64,000 bases of DNA from contig JAGTJL010000011.1 of NCBI GenBank assembly GCA_020746875.1, positions 62,001 to 126,000 of the forward strand, in the 5' to 3' direction. The stretch's first letter is position 1; each line of letters begins with the position of its first letter. The notes beneath the pieces were generated by a model that was not told the origin of the DNA, searched no databases, and saw only the letters and a list, made by a program, of their open reading frames with translations. This document shows positions 25,701-37,375 of this stretch, in pieces. Made by a program: the position numbers and the translations under genes. Source of the stretch: Rhexocercosporidium sp. MPI-PUGE-AT-0058. Lineage: Eukaryota > Ascomycota > Leotiomycetes > Helotiales.

Positions 25701-28439
25701 TTACTTTCTCCTCCTGAAAAACTACGTCCTTATAATTATAATTATAATAGTATTGTTTTTTAAGTCGTTATAATCGTCGATATTAATATTATATGTTTTT
25801 AATTATTAAGATAATACTCTTAAAGGTTCTTTAGCCGCTTTATTATTAAAATAAAAGTTCTTAATTATATAAGATGCGGTTATAATATTCGAATACGGAT
25901 ATTATTATAAGTTTTCGTCGGCGCTTAGTTACTTAATGCGGTAAAATAACTTATTTTTTATGACTTTAAAGTTTAATATAGCCTTAATTTCTTATTTATT
26001 TTAATTTAATAAGAGTTAAATTAGCGCCGGCGTTTGTCTTACTTGTCTTAATAAGGGATTATTAACGTACTTTTATAATAAATAAATATAAAATACGGGG
26101 TATATAGTCTAATCTGCCGGTAGCTTTACTTTTTAACTCTTTTCTTTTTTTAAAAATATCTTAATTAAGTTATATTATTTATTAAAGAGTTTCTTTAAAG
26201 AACGGTCGATATTTTAATTCTGAGTGTCGATTAGCATTAAGTCATTAACGTCTTAATCGATAACGCGTCGACTACGATTAATTAAACGCTTTATTCTCTC
26301 TTATTAAGCTTTTAGCGACGATTATATAACTTTTATAACCTCCTTTATACGTAAGGCGACTTACAAAGCCTCCTCGCGGTTAAGCTTCTTTATTGCCGTA
26401 AGAAGTAGTTCTAAATTTATTAAGTCTTAAGAGGTCCTTAGCTCCACGCCGTTAAGTAGTTAAAAAAGCGTGAGGTTATTAAGAGACTCGTAAGGCAAAG
26501 TAAGTTACGCGATATTTATAATAAATAAAAAGTTATTTTAATTATTTTAATAATAATAATAAAAGAAGCGGAGCCGTTATTTAATATATTAATTTATTAC
26601 TTTAATTTAATTATTAATATTAGAATTATATATTGTCGTTAACTTTATTTTAATACCGAGTATATGATAATACTCTTTTTAAAAAGAGGAAACGAATTAT
26701 AAACTTTAGTTTAAGATAATAAACTTTAATATATTAAAATAACGAGTTTAATAAATAAAGAAAAAAGTAATTATGCCTTTGGCAGTAATTATATCGTTAT
26801 AAGGTATTAAGACCGGTTTTTTAAATAAGCGGTTAATAATAATTATAATAAAATTATAATTACTTTTATTTAATAATAACTTCGTAAAATTTATTATAAA
26901 GTATTAATACGGCCGAGCGGAAATAAATAAAAGGTATAAAAAACTAAGTGTTTTATTTCTTTTAACTTTTTACTTAAAGTAATTATAATTCGCTATATAA
27001 CGGCTTATGTCCGTAAAAAGGCTATTTTAGTAATATTTACGGCCTAATATAACCTTTATCTTTCCGATTTCGTCATAAGCGACTAAAGGTTATAAGTATA
27101 TATAACGTAATAACGACGTACGAAGCTCTAGCGGTTTTATAAATACTTTTAGACGGCCTTAAAAAAGAAGCTTATTATTTAATAACTCGTAATTTAAGTC
27201 GTTTTCGCGGGCTCTTTATTAAAGAAGCTTTAATAAAAGAGACTTTTTATTAATTATAAACACTTAATTAATCACGTCGTATTTAGCGATATTATATGTA
27301 ATTATAGAATTAAAGTCTAGCTCTTTTACAGTAAGTACTTCCGGGTCGATTAGCACGTAATCTTATTTTAAAGCTTGCTTTATTTCTTAATTTAGCTCTT
27401 AGTTTACTTCCTGATCTGCCTCTTAGTCTATTTCTTAATCTATTTTTTAGTTTACTTTTATAAGGGCTAAAGAGGCAGCTAGAGTAGCAGCTATACGACT
27501 ACTTTATATACACCGCTTTATGATTTTTAGTTAAGCATTTTGCGCCGTTATCGAATAGAGAATAATTTCGTAAGAAAAAAATATATTTAAATACTTTAAT
27601 TAAGCGGCTTTAACTAAAAGACGTTTTTTTCTTAAAAGTGTTTTATTTATTAATTTAGTTATTCGTTTAAAAAACCACGCTTAATATATTTTTCAATTAA
27701 ATCATTGCGACGGCTTAAAGGAGTCGACGGCTGTTAATTAGAAGTCAGCGGTAATTAGAAGGTCGATTTTATCGTCCGTAATAAGTTGTTAATTACGAAT
27801 AGCTCGCTTACGAGCCTTCGTTATTATAAGGTTTTAATCTCTTTAAGAGAAAATATTAATAAAAATATTAATAATCCCGGTATAATATATAATTGTAAAA
27901 TAAAATTCCGTAAAAAACTCGACTTAACGTACTTATTTAACCATAAAATCCTTAGTAATTATAAAATACTCTAAAGCTCGGTGATTTATATATATATATA
28001 CGTTCTTTTAAGTACTTAATAATTCCGAGTAATATTATTTAAATAACCGAAAGATTATTAATATTTTTTTATTATAAATTAAATAATTAAGCTCAGGATT
28101 TATTATAATTTTAAAAAAGTAACTTATAAAGTAAAAAATGCCGTCTTCTTAAAGTTAAAATAATACGTTAATAATAACTCCGTTAAAAGAGTCGGTCTTT
28201 AGCCGCGTTTACTTTATTAAATCGTAATAGTAAAGGATTAATATAAATTAAAAGGCTTCTTAAAGAGTTTCTTACGCGTTTTTATAAGCGTTATTAAAAT
28301 CAAAAGGCACGTCCTTCCCGATAAGTATCGTAAGGGGTTGAATAATATAATTATAATCTTTAATAAACCGGTAATAAAAATTATAAAACTTAAGGTAACT
28401 TTATACGCTACGTATATTATTAACGTATTTTTAGTCCTT

Positions 28440-29180
28440 AATTACGCTAACCTTTTCCAGGTTTACTTTTATATTATTAACGCTAATAATAAAACTTAAA
28501 AACTTTGTTTTTTATACGTTAAACTCGGACTTCTTAATATCGGCTTATAATTTATATATTTATAATATTATTATTACTTTTTTAATATAAACCTTATACT
28601 CTTTAAAAGTTAACGAATATATAAGGATATTATTTATATAAACTGCGTAGAAGTCGTTTAAGTGCTTTATTAAGATATCGTTAATAAATTGCTAAAAAAT
28701 CGCCGGGTTATTTATAAAATTAAAGAAAAGGACCTTATATTTATACGTGTTATATTAAGTGCGAAAGGTCGTATAATCTTCGCTTTTAAGGGATATATAA
28801 ATGCGATAAAAGGCTTATTAAATATTAAGCTTTATAAAGACTTTTGCTTTATAAATATAGGTTATTATTTTATTAATTAAAGGAATTAAGTACGGATCCT
28901 TCTTCGATAAGGCATTTAGCTTCCGGTAGTCGATATAGAGCCGGAGGCTGCCGTCGGCTTTTTTAGTAAAGAGAATAAGAGCCGCATATAATACGCTAAA
29001 AGGCTTAATAAAACCTTTATATAAGTTATTAATAACATACCGCTTAATCTCCGACAGCTATTTTTTAATTATACGCTAAAGAGGTTCGAAGGATAAGTCG
29101 TTCTCCTTAATAAGCTCGATTTGGTAATCTACGCTTTAGTAATACGCTAGTAGTTTATCGGAGGCTCGCCGGGAGAAGAG
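28440..29180 (-). pseudogene. Gypsy reverse transcriptase remnant
   Basis: On the minus strand the classic RT phrases are legible: ALILFTKKADGSLRLYIDYR (about 28,990-28,930) and KLNALSKKDPY, then after about 150 bases SEDYTTFRT, FINDILIKHLNDF and YINNILIYSL at about 28,630. The active-site YIDD reads YINN, both Asp codons having changed to Asn by G-to-A transitions on the coding strand. Stops occur throughout. The plus-strand frames at 28689-28880 and 27786-27974 are antisense shadows of this pol. Confidence 0.85.
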
Positions 29181-31933
29181 AGGAGTATACTTTTAATATT
29201 TTACCGAGAGTTTCTTATTTATTAACTTATTATTTTACGCGTATTTAGCTTTTAAGGCTTTTTTTAAAACTAAGTCTTTATTTATTAATACGAGCTCGAC
29301 ACTTAACTAGTTTAAAGTCTTTCGTCGGCGGTAAGTTAACTCTTAGTCGATTTTATATATTAATATTATAAAAGTTTTTACTTTATTTTTCTTAACTTTT
29401 TTAAGTTAAAAATACGTCGTAAATATTGCCGCTACTAATATTAAGAAGATTTTCGTAATAAGCGCCTTAAGCTAGTGCTTCGCCGGAAGGGCTTTACGGG
29501 CTTTTCTGTCTTTAGGTAATAATCCCGGATTATAAAAGGTTAAAAGGTTTAATTTATTTTTTATAATACGTAAACGTTCCTTAACCTTTTTAGTAAAGCT
29601 CGAAGGTCGAGTCGGCGAGACGTTAATTATAAGTCGTATAAAGACCTTAGACTTAAAGGAATCGTTAAGTGCCGCAATCTTAACTTGCCTTCGGCGATAG
29701 TTATTTAAATTTAAGAGGGCGTTTTTTTATTCCGTATTAAGTTAGTAAGACTTAACGATTAACTTGTCGAAACAGTTAATATTAATAAAGACTCGCTAGT
29801 TAAAATACGGCTGTACGAATATATTTAACGGCTATTTTAGCCGGTTATAGTTCTTTATATATAATTGCTTTAAGTCGTAATGCTCGAGGAATTTCCGACT
29901 AATTAAAACGTCGGTATTTTCTAAGTTAATTATTAAGAAAAGGAAGTTAATTCGCCGGCGGTCGATAGTTAAAGTAAGTAAGACAGCCGTATCGATTGGC
30001 CTGCTTTTCCTATTATTATAATTAGTTAAGACGATTAATTAAAGAAGTATTATAAAAGAAATATTAAATTGTTTAATAAGTCGGTATATAAAAAAGGTTT
30101 TAATTATATTAAAAATATTTGCTCCGCTATTAATATATATAAGTATTTTAATAAAGAATTTTTTCCATTTTAATTTAATGTTAATTAATAATTATTATCT
30201 TTTAATAAGAGTACGGAAATTAAATACTAAGTCCTTTTATAAGTTATAACTTACGTTAAAGTATAAGTTTTTATTACGGCTTAAGAGTTTTTTAATAACT
30301 TATTAGTCTTTAAGTCTTCGCCGATAATTAATTTAGAAATTAATTTATTAAGAGCTTAGTCTTTTCGGCGCTTAAGGCAATTGCTAGCCTAATGGCTAGT
30401 TTTATTATAATAAAGGTAAATATTAAAGGAGACGTTTTTAGAAGTAGGAGGCGGTATAAAAGACTTAAGGCGGCGGAGGAACGAAGCCGGAAATAATAAG
30501 CGCGAGCGAACCTTTAGTAACAGTTCATAAGTTAATATTAAAGGTCTTTATATTATTATAGCCGGTATAAAAGAGGTTATACGCCAGCCTTTTTTCTTAA
30601 GAATGCCGCGCGCGTTATAATTATTAAAAGTAACGTTAACTTAAGCCTTATGAGTTGTTATAGCTTTTTTTAATATAATATTACGGGATTTTCGGTCCGT
30701 AATAATTAGGAATTCGTTAAAAGTTATATAATTTCCGTTTATCTTATGCTTTTTTATATAAATTATACGCTTAAAAGCCGGAGAGACCTTTTTATATACG
30801 TCCTTAAATTAGCGGGAGCGAGTAATCTTATTAATAATAATATAAAAAGTAAATTTAATTTAAAAGTCGTTATAAGTTATATTGCTTATTAATAGCTGAT
30901 TATATATTCTCTTAATAGCTTAAATTTAATTATAGTTAACGAATCGCTAGTTTAAGGCCGTTAAAACGTCGGCGGTAATCTCGAAAGTACCGGCAAATTC
31001 GGGGTTTATATATTAAAAGATAATAATCTTTACTTTATTAGCGGTGCATTAAAAGTAAGCCTTAACTTATAATAATTTACTCTTAAAATTACTTAAATAC
31101 TTTTTTATAAATAGCTTTATCTTTATCTTTTAAGTATTGTACTCAATATCGCCCTTATAATTACTAAAAGAGATATAGGGGTACTTACCTTTAAAAGGCT
31201 TTATAGCTTAAATCGAATTATTTAGTTTTAATAAGTAATAATTAATAATTAACTAAAGGTCCGCCGTAAAAGCACGCATTAATCGGTCGTAAAAAAGGAA
31301 AAAAGTACGAGTTTTTTAGCGGGAGTTATTAAAAGTATAATAATCGAGGGCTTACTTAATAGCGGCAGTAATAGTAAAGTTAATAGAGATTTCGATTAAT
31401 TAATTTACCTTTATTTATTAAATAAGGATAAGGCCTTTTATAATAATAATAAGCTCTGGCGAGGCGTCGAAGTAATTTTAAGGTTTATTTTTTAAGTCGG
31501 AATCGAGTTCTTTAAAGTTATTAAGTTTTTTTATAAAAGTCTCGACCGAAGGAATAAAAATATCGGTAAAGCTTAGCCGTAAGAGGGCGCTTCTTTTTTT
31601 AAAGCTTTGTCGACAAAGGGAAGAAGTCAGAAAAAGTAATAATATAAAGTAAAAAGGTATTTAAAATTATTAATTAATTTATTAATTAAATATAAGTCGA
31701 AGTCGAAGTTTAAAGTCGAATAGCGCGCTTTAAGTTATATAAGGCAGGTTAACGGCAGGAGGGTTTCCAGCTTTCTTTAAGGCAATTTATTATTAATAAA
31801 GAAGTATTTATTTATTAAATAAGCTAAAATATTAAAGTTCGTCGTTAATTTATTATAAGAGCAAGAAGACGTAACGCGTAAGACTTAATAAAATATAACG
31901 CTTTATAATAAAGGGATTATTAGTCTTTTCTTA

Positions 31934-32173
31934 TATTACGGCTTATAAGAAATTAATACGGCGAGTTAACTTTAGCTTTGTATATAAGCTTAATATTACG
32001 CTTAGAATCGAAAAGAAAAAACAAAAAGAAAAAGAAAGCTTTAGTATAAATACACAAAAGATCCTCTTAGCCTTTCCCGATTAGGCCTAGCGCTATAATT
32101 GCCATGCCAAGGCAATATTACAAGCGATGCCGAGCTCGCTCGGTTAGAATACGAGGCTTAGGGAATCGTAATA
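31934..32173 (-). repeat. 5' LTR of the second Gypsy element
   Basis: 240 bp partner of 25446-25700, with the same ordered blocks and the TATAAATACACAAAAG box. Differences are mostly C/T and G/A. Confidence 0.8.
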
Positions 32174-32277
32174 CTTATCGCCGACTTCGCTTGATAAGCT
32201 TTAGGCTCTACACTTTACTAGATTAGGTAATGTTGCCATACTTCCCGGACCTTAAATTAAGCGAGGACCTCTAATTG

Positions 32278-32434
32278 GTCTGCTACTTCCTTATTAATAA
32301 TTAGTCAATAATAGTTAATTAAAATAGAATACTAACTAAAATTAGTTAACTAGAATAGAATAAAATAAGATATATATGACTAGAATAGAATATCACGTGG
32401 TATTCTAGTCAAGTCTGTTCCTTTGACACGCTGA
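32278..32434. mobile_element. Hairpin-bearing AT-rich mini-element (copy 1)
   Basis: Ends on the right with CCTTTGACACGCTGA, the same terminus as the 50129-50269 copy (CATTTGACACACTGA). It contains stacked inverted repeats, the clearest being GACTAGAATA (32,368-32,377) against TATTCTAGTC (32,401-32,410) around CACGTG. The left boundary is approximate. It carries no frame and is probably a non-autonomous transposon. Confidence 0.55.
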
Positions 32435-32448
32435 CAAGTATTAAGAAA

Positions 32449-33009
32449 TATAAAAAGACGCGTAAAATTTCCTTAAAAGTATTATAAAAAAAGTAATTAA
32501 ATTATTAAAAAAGAAAAAAAAGAAAAAGAATAATAAGATAAAAGATAATATTTAAAAGTATTAAGCGAGACGATTATTTGCTTTTAAAAGTAAAATATAA
32601 GTTACTTAATACTTACTTATCCTTACTTAAATATATTTCTTTTAAGTATTTAAAGCTTTAAAAGTTATAATATTAATTCTTACTTCTTTACTCGAGGTCG
32701 AGTATGAGTTTTTTAAGAAAGGGACGCATATAATAAAATTAATCTTAGAGGTTTATTTATTACGTGATTAAGCTGCTTCTTATTATATTTAAGATAGCTA
32801 TTAAGGCAATATCTTTTAAGAATTATAACGATTTTTATTATTATAACTTTTCCTTTTTATTTAAATTATACTTCTCCTTTCCTTTAATAAATTATACTCT
32901 TTAAATATATAATATCTTTAGTATTCGTTAAATAAGTATTTCTTACGTTTACCTTCCGGCACTTGCTTTACTACTTTTTTATTATATGCTTGGTGTTTTC
33001 TCTTCTATA
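32449..33009 (+). mobile_element. 3'-end fragment of the 12.5-kb Gypsy family (tail plus LTR)
   Basis: Matches about 49,350-49,900 of the plus copy. 32,449-32,728 corresponds to the last internal bases, including the polypurine tract (AAGAAAGGGACGCA), and 32729-33009 is a 281-bp LTR. There is no upstream internal region, so the copy is a truncated remnant. Confidence 0.85.
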
Positions 33010-33672
33010 ATATATCTTACTGTTTTCGTCCTTTAAGTAGCTTCTTAGATATAATTGATAATAAGACTTAGAAAATATAACCTTCATCCTTGCATAGCGG
33101 AAAACGCTATATGCCGGAAAATTTACCGGGTACATTGCCTTCGAGCATCTTAAAATCTATACACAACGTAATATCTCTTATTTTTTCTTTAGTAACTTAT
33201 ATTCCGTAGCCACTCCCAGATACCTTAAGTTAAATGAAGTTGTGAAAAGAAAAGTGCCCTTGTCCCTTGCCCATGTCCTTTGCTCACGTCGTATTACAGT
33301 CAGGCAAGTAGGGTAACAGCATCGGCAAGTGCCCTTGAGTGTACTCACTTGCGAGTTGCCGGGAGCTTTGGGTCTTGGAAGGAGGTGGAATATGTTATGA
33401 ACAGAGTTGATAAGCTGATGCTGGTGGAACTTGGAGCAGTAATTAGTCCCGGAGAAGATGGGAGTAGAAGCTGTGGTGATTTAATCCTAAACTGCTCCGT
33501 GATGCATCAACAAGGTACATGGTGATTGCCAGTCAGCTACAGGACTCTCCATGATAGTGGGCAGTGTGGATTTCTATTAATTAAGCAAGTACCAGACATA
33601 TTTCTCGTCTATTTAACAAACAAGTCCTAGGCGTGCAGTATTGTTTGCTAAATAGGACCTAGAGTCTGCTGT
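33010..33672. other. Gene-free spacer
   Basis: AT-rich to about 33,230, then normal composition. The 81-codon frame at 33280-33525 has no supporting features. It includes the 3' flank of the BTB gene, with a short inverted pair around 33,625-33,665 (AACAAACAAGTCCTAG / CTAAATAGGACCTAG). Confidence 0.5.
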
Positions 33673-34362
33673 TCATGGCAGAGCATCTTCTAAGTACGCG
33701 TTAACGCAGAGATCGTGGTTAAAAACAACTTCTTTCCGCACAATACACCACCTGAGTTCGTCCTCTCCTCTCCAGCCACCATTTACATGGATCTTGTCAT
33801 CTCTTGCTTGCTCAATGCAGCTCCTACAATATTCTTCATTGCTTTTCCCATGCTTTCCGTTAGGGCAGTAGAAGGAGTTCTGTTTCTGTACCATAGGAAC
33901 CATTATAGTCTCCATATTGCCACTCGTTGTGATCTCAACAAAGCGATCCTCCACCATGAACGTGTGGCCCTCAAGATCTGACCTAGTATGTTTCTGGTAA
34001 TGATCTCGGTCTTGAGTTTCGGTAGCTAGATAATGGATTTGGACAACCTCCAAATATTTGCGTTCGCACAACCATTTTTCTAGCCTTTCAATGCCGAAAT
34101 ATTTCGCCTCCTCTAGTAGAGCTTGATAAAGCGCGAAGTCGTGACCTTTTCCTCCGTCGTAGAAGACCGGAAGAACTCCAGTCCGAAGATACCGAAGGAT
34201 GTGTTCAAAGATATGAGCGTCGGCTTCGATAAAGTATGAGCCATCAACTTGTTTGTCACCCCATTTCCCAGAGAACAGTTTCTTGAAGTATATGCTTTGA
34301 CCTAGCCACATATCCGGGTCGGTTATGAAAGTCCGTTGCGACGTTTTGATTGTGGTGTACAT
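33673..34362 (-). CDS. BTB/POZ (T1-type) domain protein
   Basis: A 229-residue intronless frame. I start it at the ATG at 34362 (MYTTIKTSQRTFITDPD); a longer frame upstream has no ATG. Residues about 8-110 form a BTB/POZ fold of the potassium-channel-tetramerisation kind: KKLFSGKWGDKQ, DGSYFIEAD, then HIFEHILRYLRTGVLPVFYD and ALLEEAKYFGIERLEKWL. The C-terminal half has a Cys/His group (FYCPNGKHGK...YCRSCIEQA) that could bind a metal. Fungal proteins of this layout are common and mostly uncharacterised; by family they are oligomerising adaptors, some for Cullin-3 ligases, but no partner can be read from the sequence. It sits in an ordinary-composition island between RIP-ruined blocks and shows no break. 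Confidence 0.85.
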   Translation of the reverse strand: MYTTIKTSQRTFITDPDMWLGQSIYFKKLFSGKWGDKQVDGSYFIEADAHIFEHILRYLRTGVLPVFYDGGKGHDFALYQALLEEAKYFGIERLEKWLCERKYLEVVQIHYLATETQDRDHYQKHTRSDLEGHTFMVEDRFVEITTSGNMETIMVPMVQKQNSFYCPNGKHGKSNEEYCRSCIEQARDDKIHVNGGWRGEDELRWCIVRKEVVFNHDLCVNAYLEDALP

Positions 34363-34810
34363 GATGACCCTGAGGAGACGTTCTATTGTCAAGAAGTGAA
34401 AACGATAGACTAGAGGTATTTCAGTCTTGTTGCGAAAAGTCTTGGGTGGGTTTAGACTTGATTAAGGACAAATTTTCGATGTTGGAGGAGGAATGCAGTG
34501 AAGGCTCCATGTAAGGGAATGATTCCGTGCTAGTGTCGTGTAACCCCAAGAGATCAATCATCTGGTTTGTGGTTGGGCCACGTGTACATGCAGGTGTAGA
34601 TGACTGAATACAAACATGAGACTGGCCACCAAGGACTGGCCATTTTTGCCCTTCGCCAGTCAAAGACTGACATCATAAGATGCGCGATTACAGTAGCATT
34701 CGAAATCAGCTTCATAACCGAACCATCAATGATTGTTGTAGATTCTATCCCTAAGTATAGACACCCTCCACTGCATTTACAACGCCCCTGATCCAAGGCA
34801 ACGCAGATAA

Positions 34811-35329
34811 ATGACTTCCTTGGTCTCCAGCCTTCCCATTCTATCTGAGCTCGATGACGAGGTTGACGATGCCTATCTCTCTGTCGGACACATATAGGCT
34901 TACCCATGCAAGCTCCCCTCGTGCCCTGACTACGGCAAGTCATGGCAACTACGAAGCAACTTTCTCCTTCACTTGCAAGAGCAAGAGGCACATCAGACCT
35001 CACCAACGACACCTGCCGCACGTCGTGCAATCGAAATAGATTGGCGGTATACTACCGATCCATACCTATCACCTCGGGCTGCCCCAGGTTTTCGCTCCCG
35101 GGAGGATCCTGACGAGCATATCTGGGACTACAGCTTCAAAGACGGCAATGGCAAGGTGATATCTGGCAGGGGCACAAAGGCGCAAATGGAAACGCACAAG
35201 ACCGCAATACGCCTGCAAGCAGAACGGGGGGAAAGGCAGCTATCGACGCTACATGAATGCGCTACATTGGATTACGAAACTATTCGCCGTGTTTATACAC
35301 ATATATTAAGCTTAGTTGATGAAATTTGA
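34811..35329 (+). pseudogene. C2H2-type zinc-finger protein frame with an in-frame TAG
   Basis: From the ATG at 34811 the frame reads MTSLVSSLPILSELDDEVDD, meets TAG at 34895-34897, then continues in the same frame to the TGA at 35327-35329 (172 residues with the stop counted). Right after the TAG comes a zinc-finger-like segment: YPCKLPSC, then SWQLRSNFLLHLQEQEAH, giving C-x4-C...H-x6-H. It continues into a conserved-looking region (RRAIEIDWRYTTDPYLSPRA, DPDEHIWDYSF). The TAG could be CAG changed by a CpA-to-TpA step. A real intron removing it would have to be about 39 bp (GTTGAC...ATATAG), which is short. The minus-strand frame at 34554-35030 is its shadow. Confidence 0.55.
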
Positions 35330-36307
35330 GTTTAGGTCTACTGGAATAAGGGTTTAGTTAAATTACAGTCACGTTAGGCAATGCTGAATTTTGCATTATC
35401 ACTGCTCATCTGTCCAGACACTATTAAATTGGTGGAAATTGCCTTTCGGATACCCACAGTGGTGAGATTCTCTTACAGGAAACCCAAAAGATCCACTTCG
35501 ACAAAGCCCAACCCAATGTATTTTGGGGTTCTCAAACTTTCTTGGTCGGGTTTAAGTCGAGCGAGTACGGTTGCTGCGGCAGCAAACCAGCTCTAGAGCA
35601 GCACTTGTGCAGTTAATGTTACTTGTGCACCCATGGTCGATGTGAGTGAATGGCTCTAGGATCAGTGACCTATATCCAAAAGAGCAAGCAAAGCTCCACG
35701 TCCACTCAGTGTCAGACAGTGTAACAAATTTCTACTCTACTACTCAAGTAGCTACTTAAGTAGTAAAGTAGAGTAGACTGAGACTTCGGATAAGGTTATG
35801 CGGGGTGAGGGGGGTGGGCATAAGTTGGCCTTGGCCTGAGCTGGTGGGTCAGGGAAACGGACAGTGGAACGGGCCGTCCCGGGTCGTCAAAGTTTATTGG
35901 AATCACAGCTGCCATGCCAACTATTTGAACCAACTCTCCCATCGAAGGGAGGTCTCGTATTATATTGTAACGTATCATTTTTCTTTCCTTACTGGGAATG
36001 TTTTGTTAATCTGAAGCATCTTCCCGCTCCCACCCCACCCCACCCCTAGCTTGAATATGAAATGAGAACCACCGAACAAACTTCTAGTAAATAAAGCCGC
36101 AGAACCGTTTTTCCAACCCTCTCTGATAAAAATACAATTGATCTGATGCATGTGAAGTTGAAATCCTTGGAGGATATAACTTGTAGATTACGACCAAAGC
36201 GAAAGCGAGGGTGTTATGCCACAAAAATACACCGCTATTAAATTGAACGTCCTGAATTAGGCTTCGAAGGCAATTAAAAAATTCGGTGGAAAGTTCCTTA
36301 CTACTGC
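35330..36307. other. Spacer without a convincing gene
   Basis: Normal to moderately AT-rich composition. Small frames at 35381-35596, 35805-36014 and 35864-36049 show no domain or signal. The stretch holds the hairpin at 35731-35777 and a C-rich run (CCCACCCCACCCCACCCC, near 36,030). Confidence 0.5.
35731..35777. repeat. Strong imperfect palindrome
   Basis: TCTACTCTACT pairs perfectly with AGTAGAGTAGA-type sequence at the other end (11 bp). After a small bulge the inner part pairs again around AAGTAGCTACTT. It is preceded by TCAGTGTCAGACAGTGTAACAAATTT, reminiscent of the TCAGTGTGTCAAA terminus of the hairpin mini-elements at 37151 and 50129. Confidence 0.75.
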
Positions 36308-36799
36308 CAGTGTTTACTTTTGGCAGCTACTTTGCATCCTGGGGATAATGTACGGTTAAACTTGCTATTTCATCAGTCCCAGTATTACGTATGAAGTATT
36401 CAAGGTATTAAAAGACGAGGTTTATGTCACTACAGACCTCTCGACGAGGAACATAGCTTTTCAAGGAGTACTCGCCAAAGAAGATAAATACGAGAAAGTA
36501 GCAGGATTACCTAGGTCGGCATACATCGGAAATCTGGTTGATGCTCGCCTTTCAGTGCATAAATTTGGCGTTCGGATTCTTCCTATAGACTCAACATCTC
36601 CAACCAAGGATACCGGCGTAGTTACGTCTGTACCTTCTAACAGCTCCGGCAATTTTATCACTTTGCATCAGCTTATGAAGAAGCTTGGGTTCTAAAAGGA
36701 TGGGCAAAGCTCAAGATAACTCCAGTGATCATGACCCCATCTTATGGGAACCTGATAGCCCCGTTGCTAGTCAAAAGAAAAGCCTTAAGATCTCCTTAA
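36308..36799 (+). pseudogene. Decayed fragment of cytosolic leucyl-tRNA synthetase
   Basis: Three successive frames give an aligned run of LeuRS sequence around the editing (CP1) domain: LLLAATLHPGDNVRLNLLFH (ancestral AATLRPET-type motif) in frame 1; ITYEVFKVLKDEVYVTTD, RNIAFQGVLAKEDKYEKVAG, HKFGVRILPID and TKDTGVVTSVPSNSS in frame 2 from 36384 to a TAA at 36693; and KGWAKLKITPVIMTPSYGNL plus IAPLLVKRKALRSP in frame 3 up to a TAA at 36797. GTGVVTSVPSDSPDD is a signature of archaeal/eukaryotic cytosolic LeuRS. Missing N- and C-terminal parts, two frame changes and stops show a dead partial copy; the functional gene must be elsewhere. The 36461-36661 minus and 36685-36891 plus frames are shadows. 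Confidence 0.8.
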
Positions 36800-37150
36800 G
36801 CAAAGACATCAAGCAATCAACAGCATTCATCAGGATCCGCAGCTTTGCTTCGTTGGCTCCAGGACTCTCGACTAAGAAATTCGACCAGTGACCAGGTCAG
36901 TAGTCGTCGCTGGGACGCTTAGGCGGTGGCAATTGTTGAAGTCGTTAGTATGCCAAGCGGGCGGTCTTCGAGGAGGATAAGCCAACCCGTATGCTTCAGC
37001 CATGGTTTTGTTTCATTATCCTCCTTGCACGAGTACTGCTCCTTGCCGTGCTGAATAGAGCTTGATTTCTTAAGTAGGTGTTGTTCCTCGCTCTCCTCAG
37101 CTAAAAGAAGCCTGTCGAGTGTAAAAGAGCAGATTTCTTGAACATCCTAA
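36800..37150. other. Spacer
   Basis: Normal composition to about 37,140. The first 80 bp may be the further decayed tail of the synthetase fragment. Nothing else was recognised. Confidence 0.4.
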
Positions 37151-37300
37151 TCAATGTGTCAAAAGATTATTCAAATTAATTAATTAGTATTCTATTCTAA
37201 TCAATTAAAATTGAATAAGATAAATTAATGACTTTTAGACTTGATTAGAATAATAGTCAAATTATTCTTGAATATTATTCAATTATTCAAGAATATGTGA
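37151..37300. mobile_element. Hairpin-bearing AT-rich mini-element (copy 2)
   Basis: Starts TCAATGTGTCAAAAGATTAT and ends AAGAATATGTGA. This is the opposite orientation to the 50129-50269 copy, whose complementary strand starts TCAGTGTGTCAAATGATTTG and ends AATAATATGCTGA. The interior is packed with inverted words, for example TTCTTGAATA against TATTCAAGAA-like sequence at 37,265-37,294. Length is 150 bp, with no frame. Confidence 0.6.
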
Positions 37301-37375
37301 CTTAGTTTAAAATAAATATCTTAAATACAAAGTAAACTATTTTTTTTATATAAATAAAATTATCTTTAAGAGTAT

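Larger units (their letters stand above)
25446..32173 (-). mobile_element. Second Ty3/Gypsy element, RIP-inactivated (minus strand)
   Basis: Bounded by LTRs of 255 and 240 bp (25446-25700 and 31934-32173) that share start (TGTTACGGC / TATTACGGC), middle (CAAGCGATGCCGAGCTCG) and end (TCGTAATA). A pyrimidine run TTTCTCCTCCTG at 25,705-25,717 is the polypurine tract read from the other strand, placing the 3' LTR on the left and coding on the minus strand. Flanks CTTAA (25441-25445) and CTTAT (32174-32178) are a near-match target duplication. At 6.7 kb it has the usual Gypsy length and is unrelated in LTR sequence to the 12.5-kb family. Confidence 0.85.

Noticed and set aside
27786..28880. Plus-strand frames at 27786-27974 and 28689-28880
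   Set aside because: Antisense to the pol of the second Gypsy element; reverse transcriptase motifs read on the minus strand.
34554..35030. 158-codon minus-strand frame
   Set aside because: Shadow of the plus-strand zinc-finger frame at 34811-35329, which has a recognisable motif.
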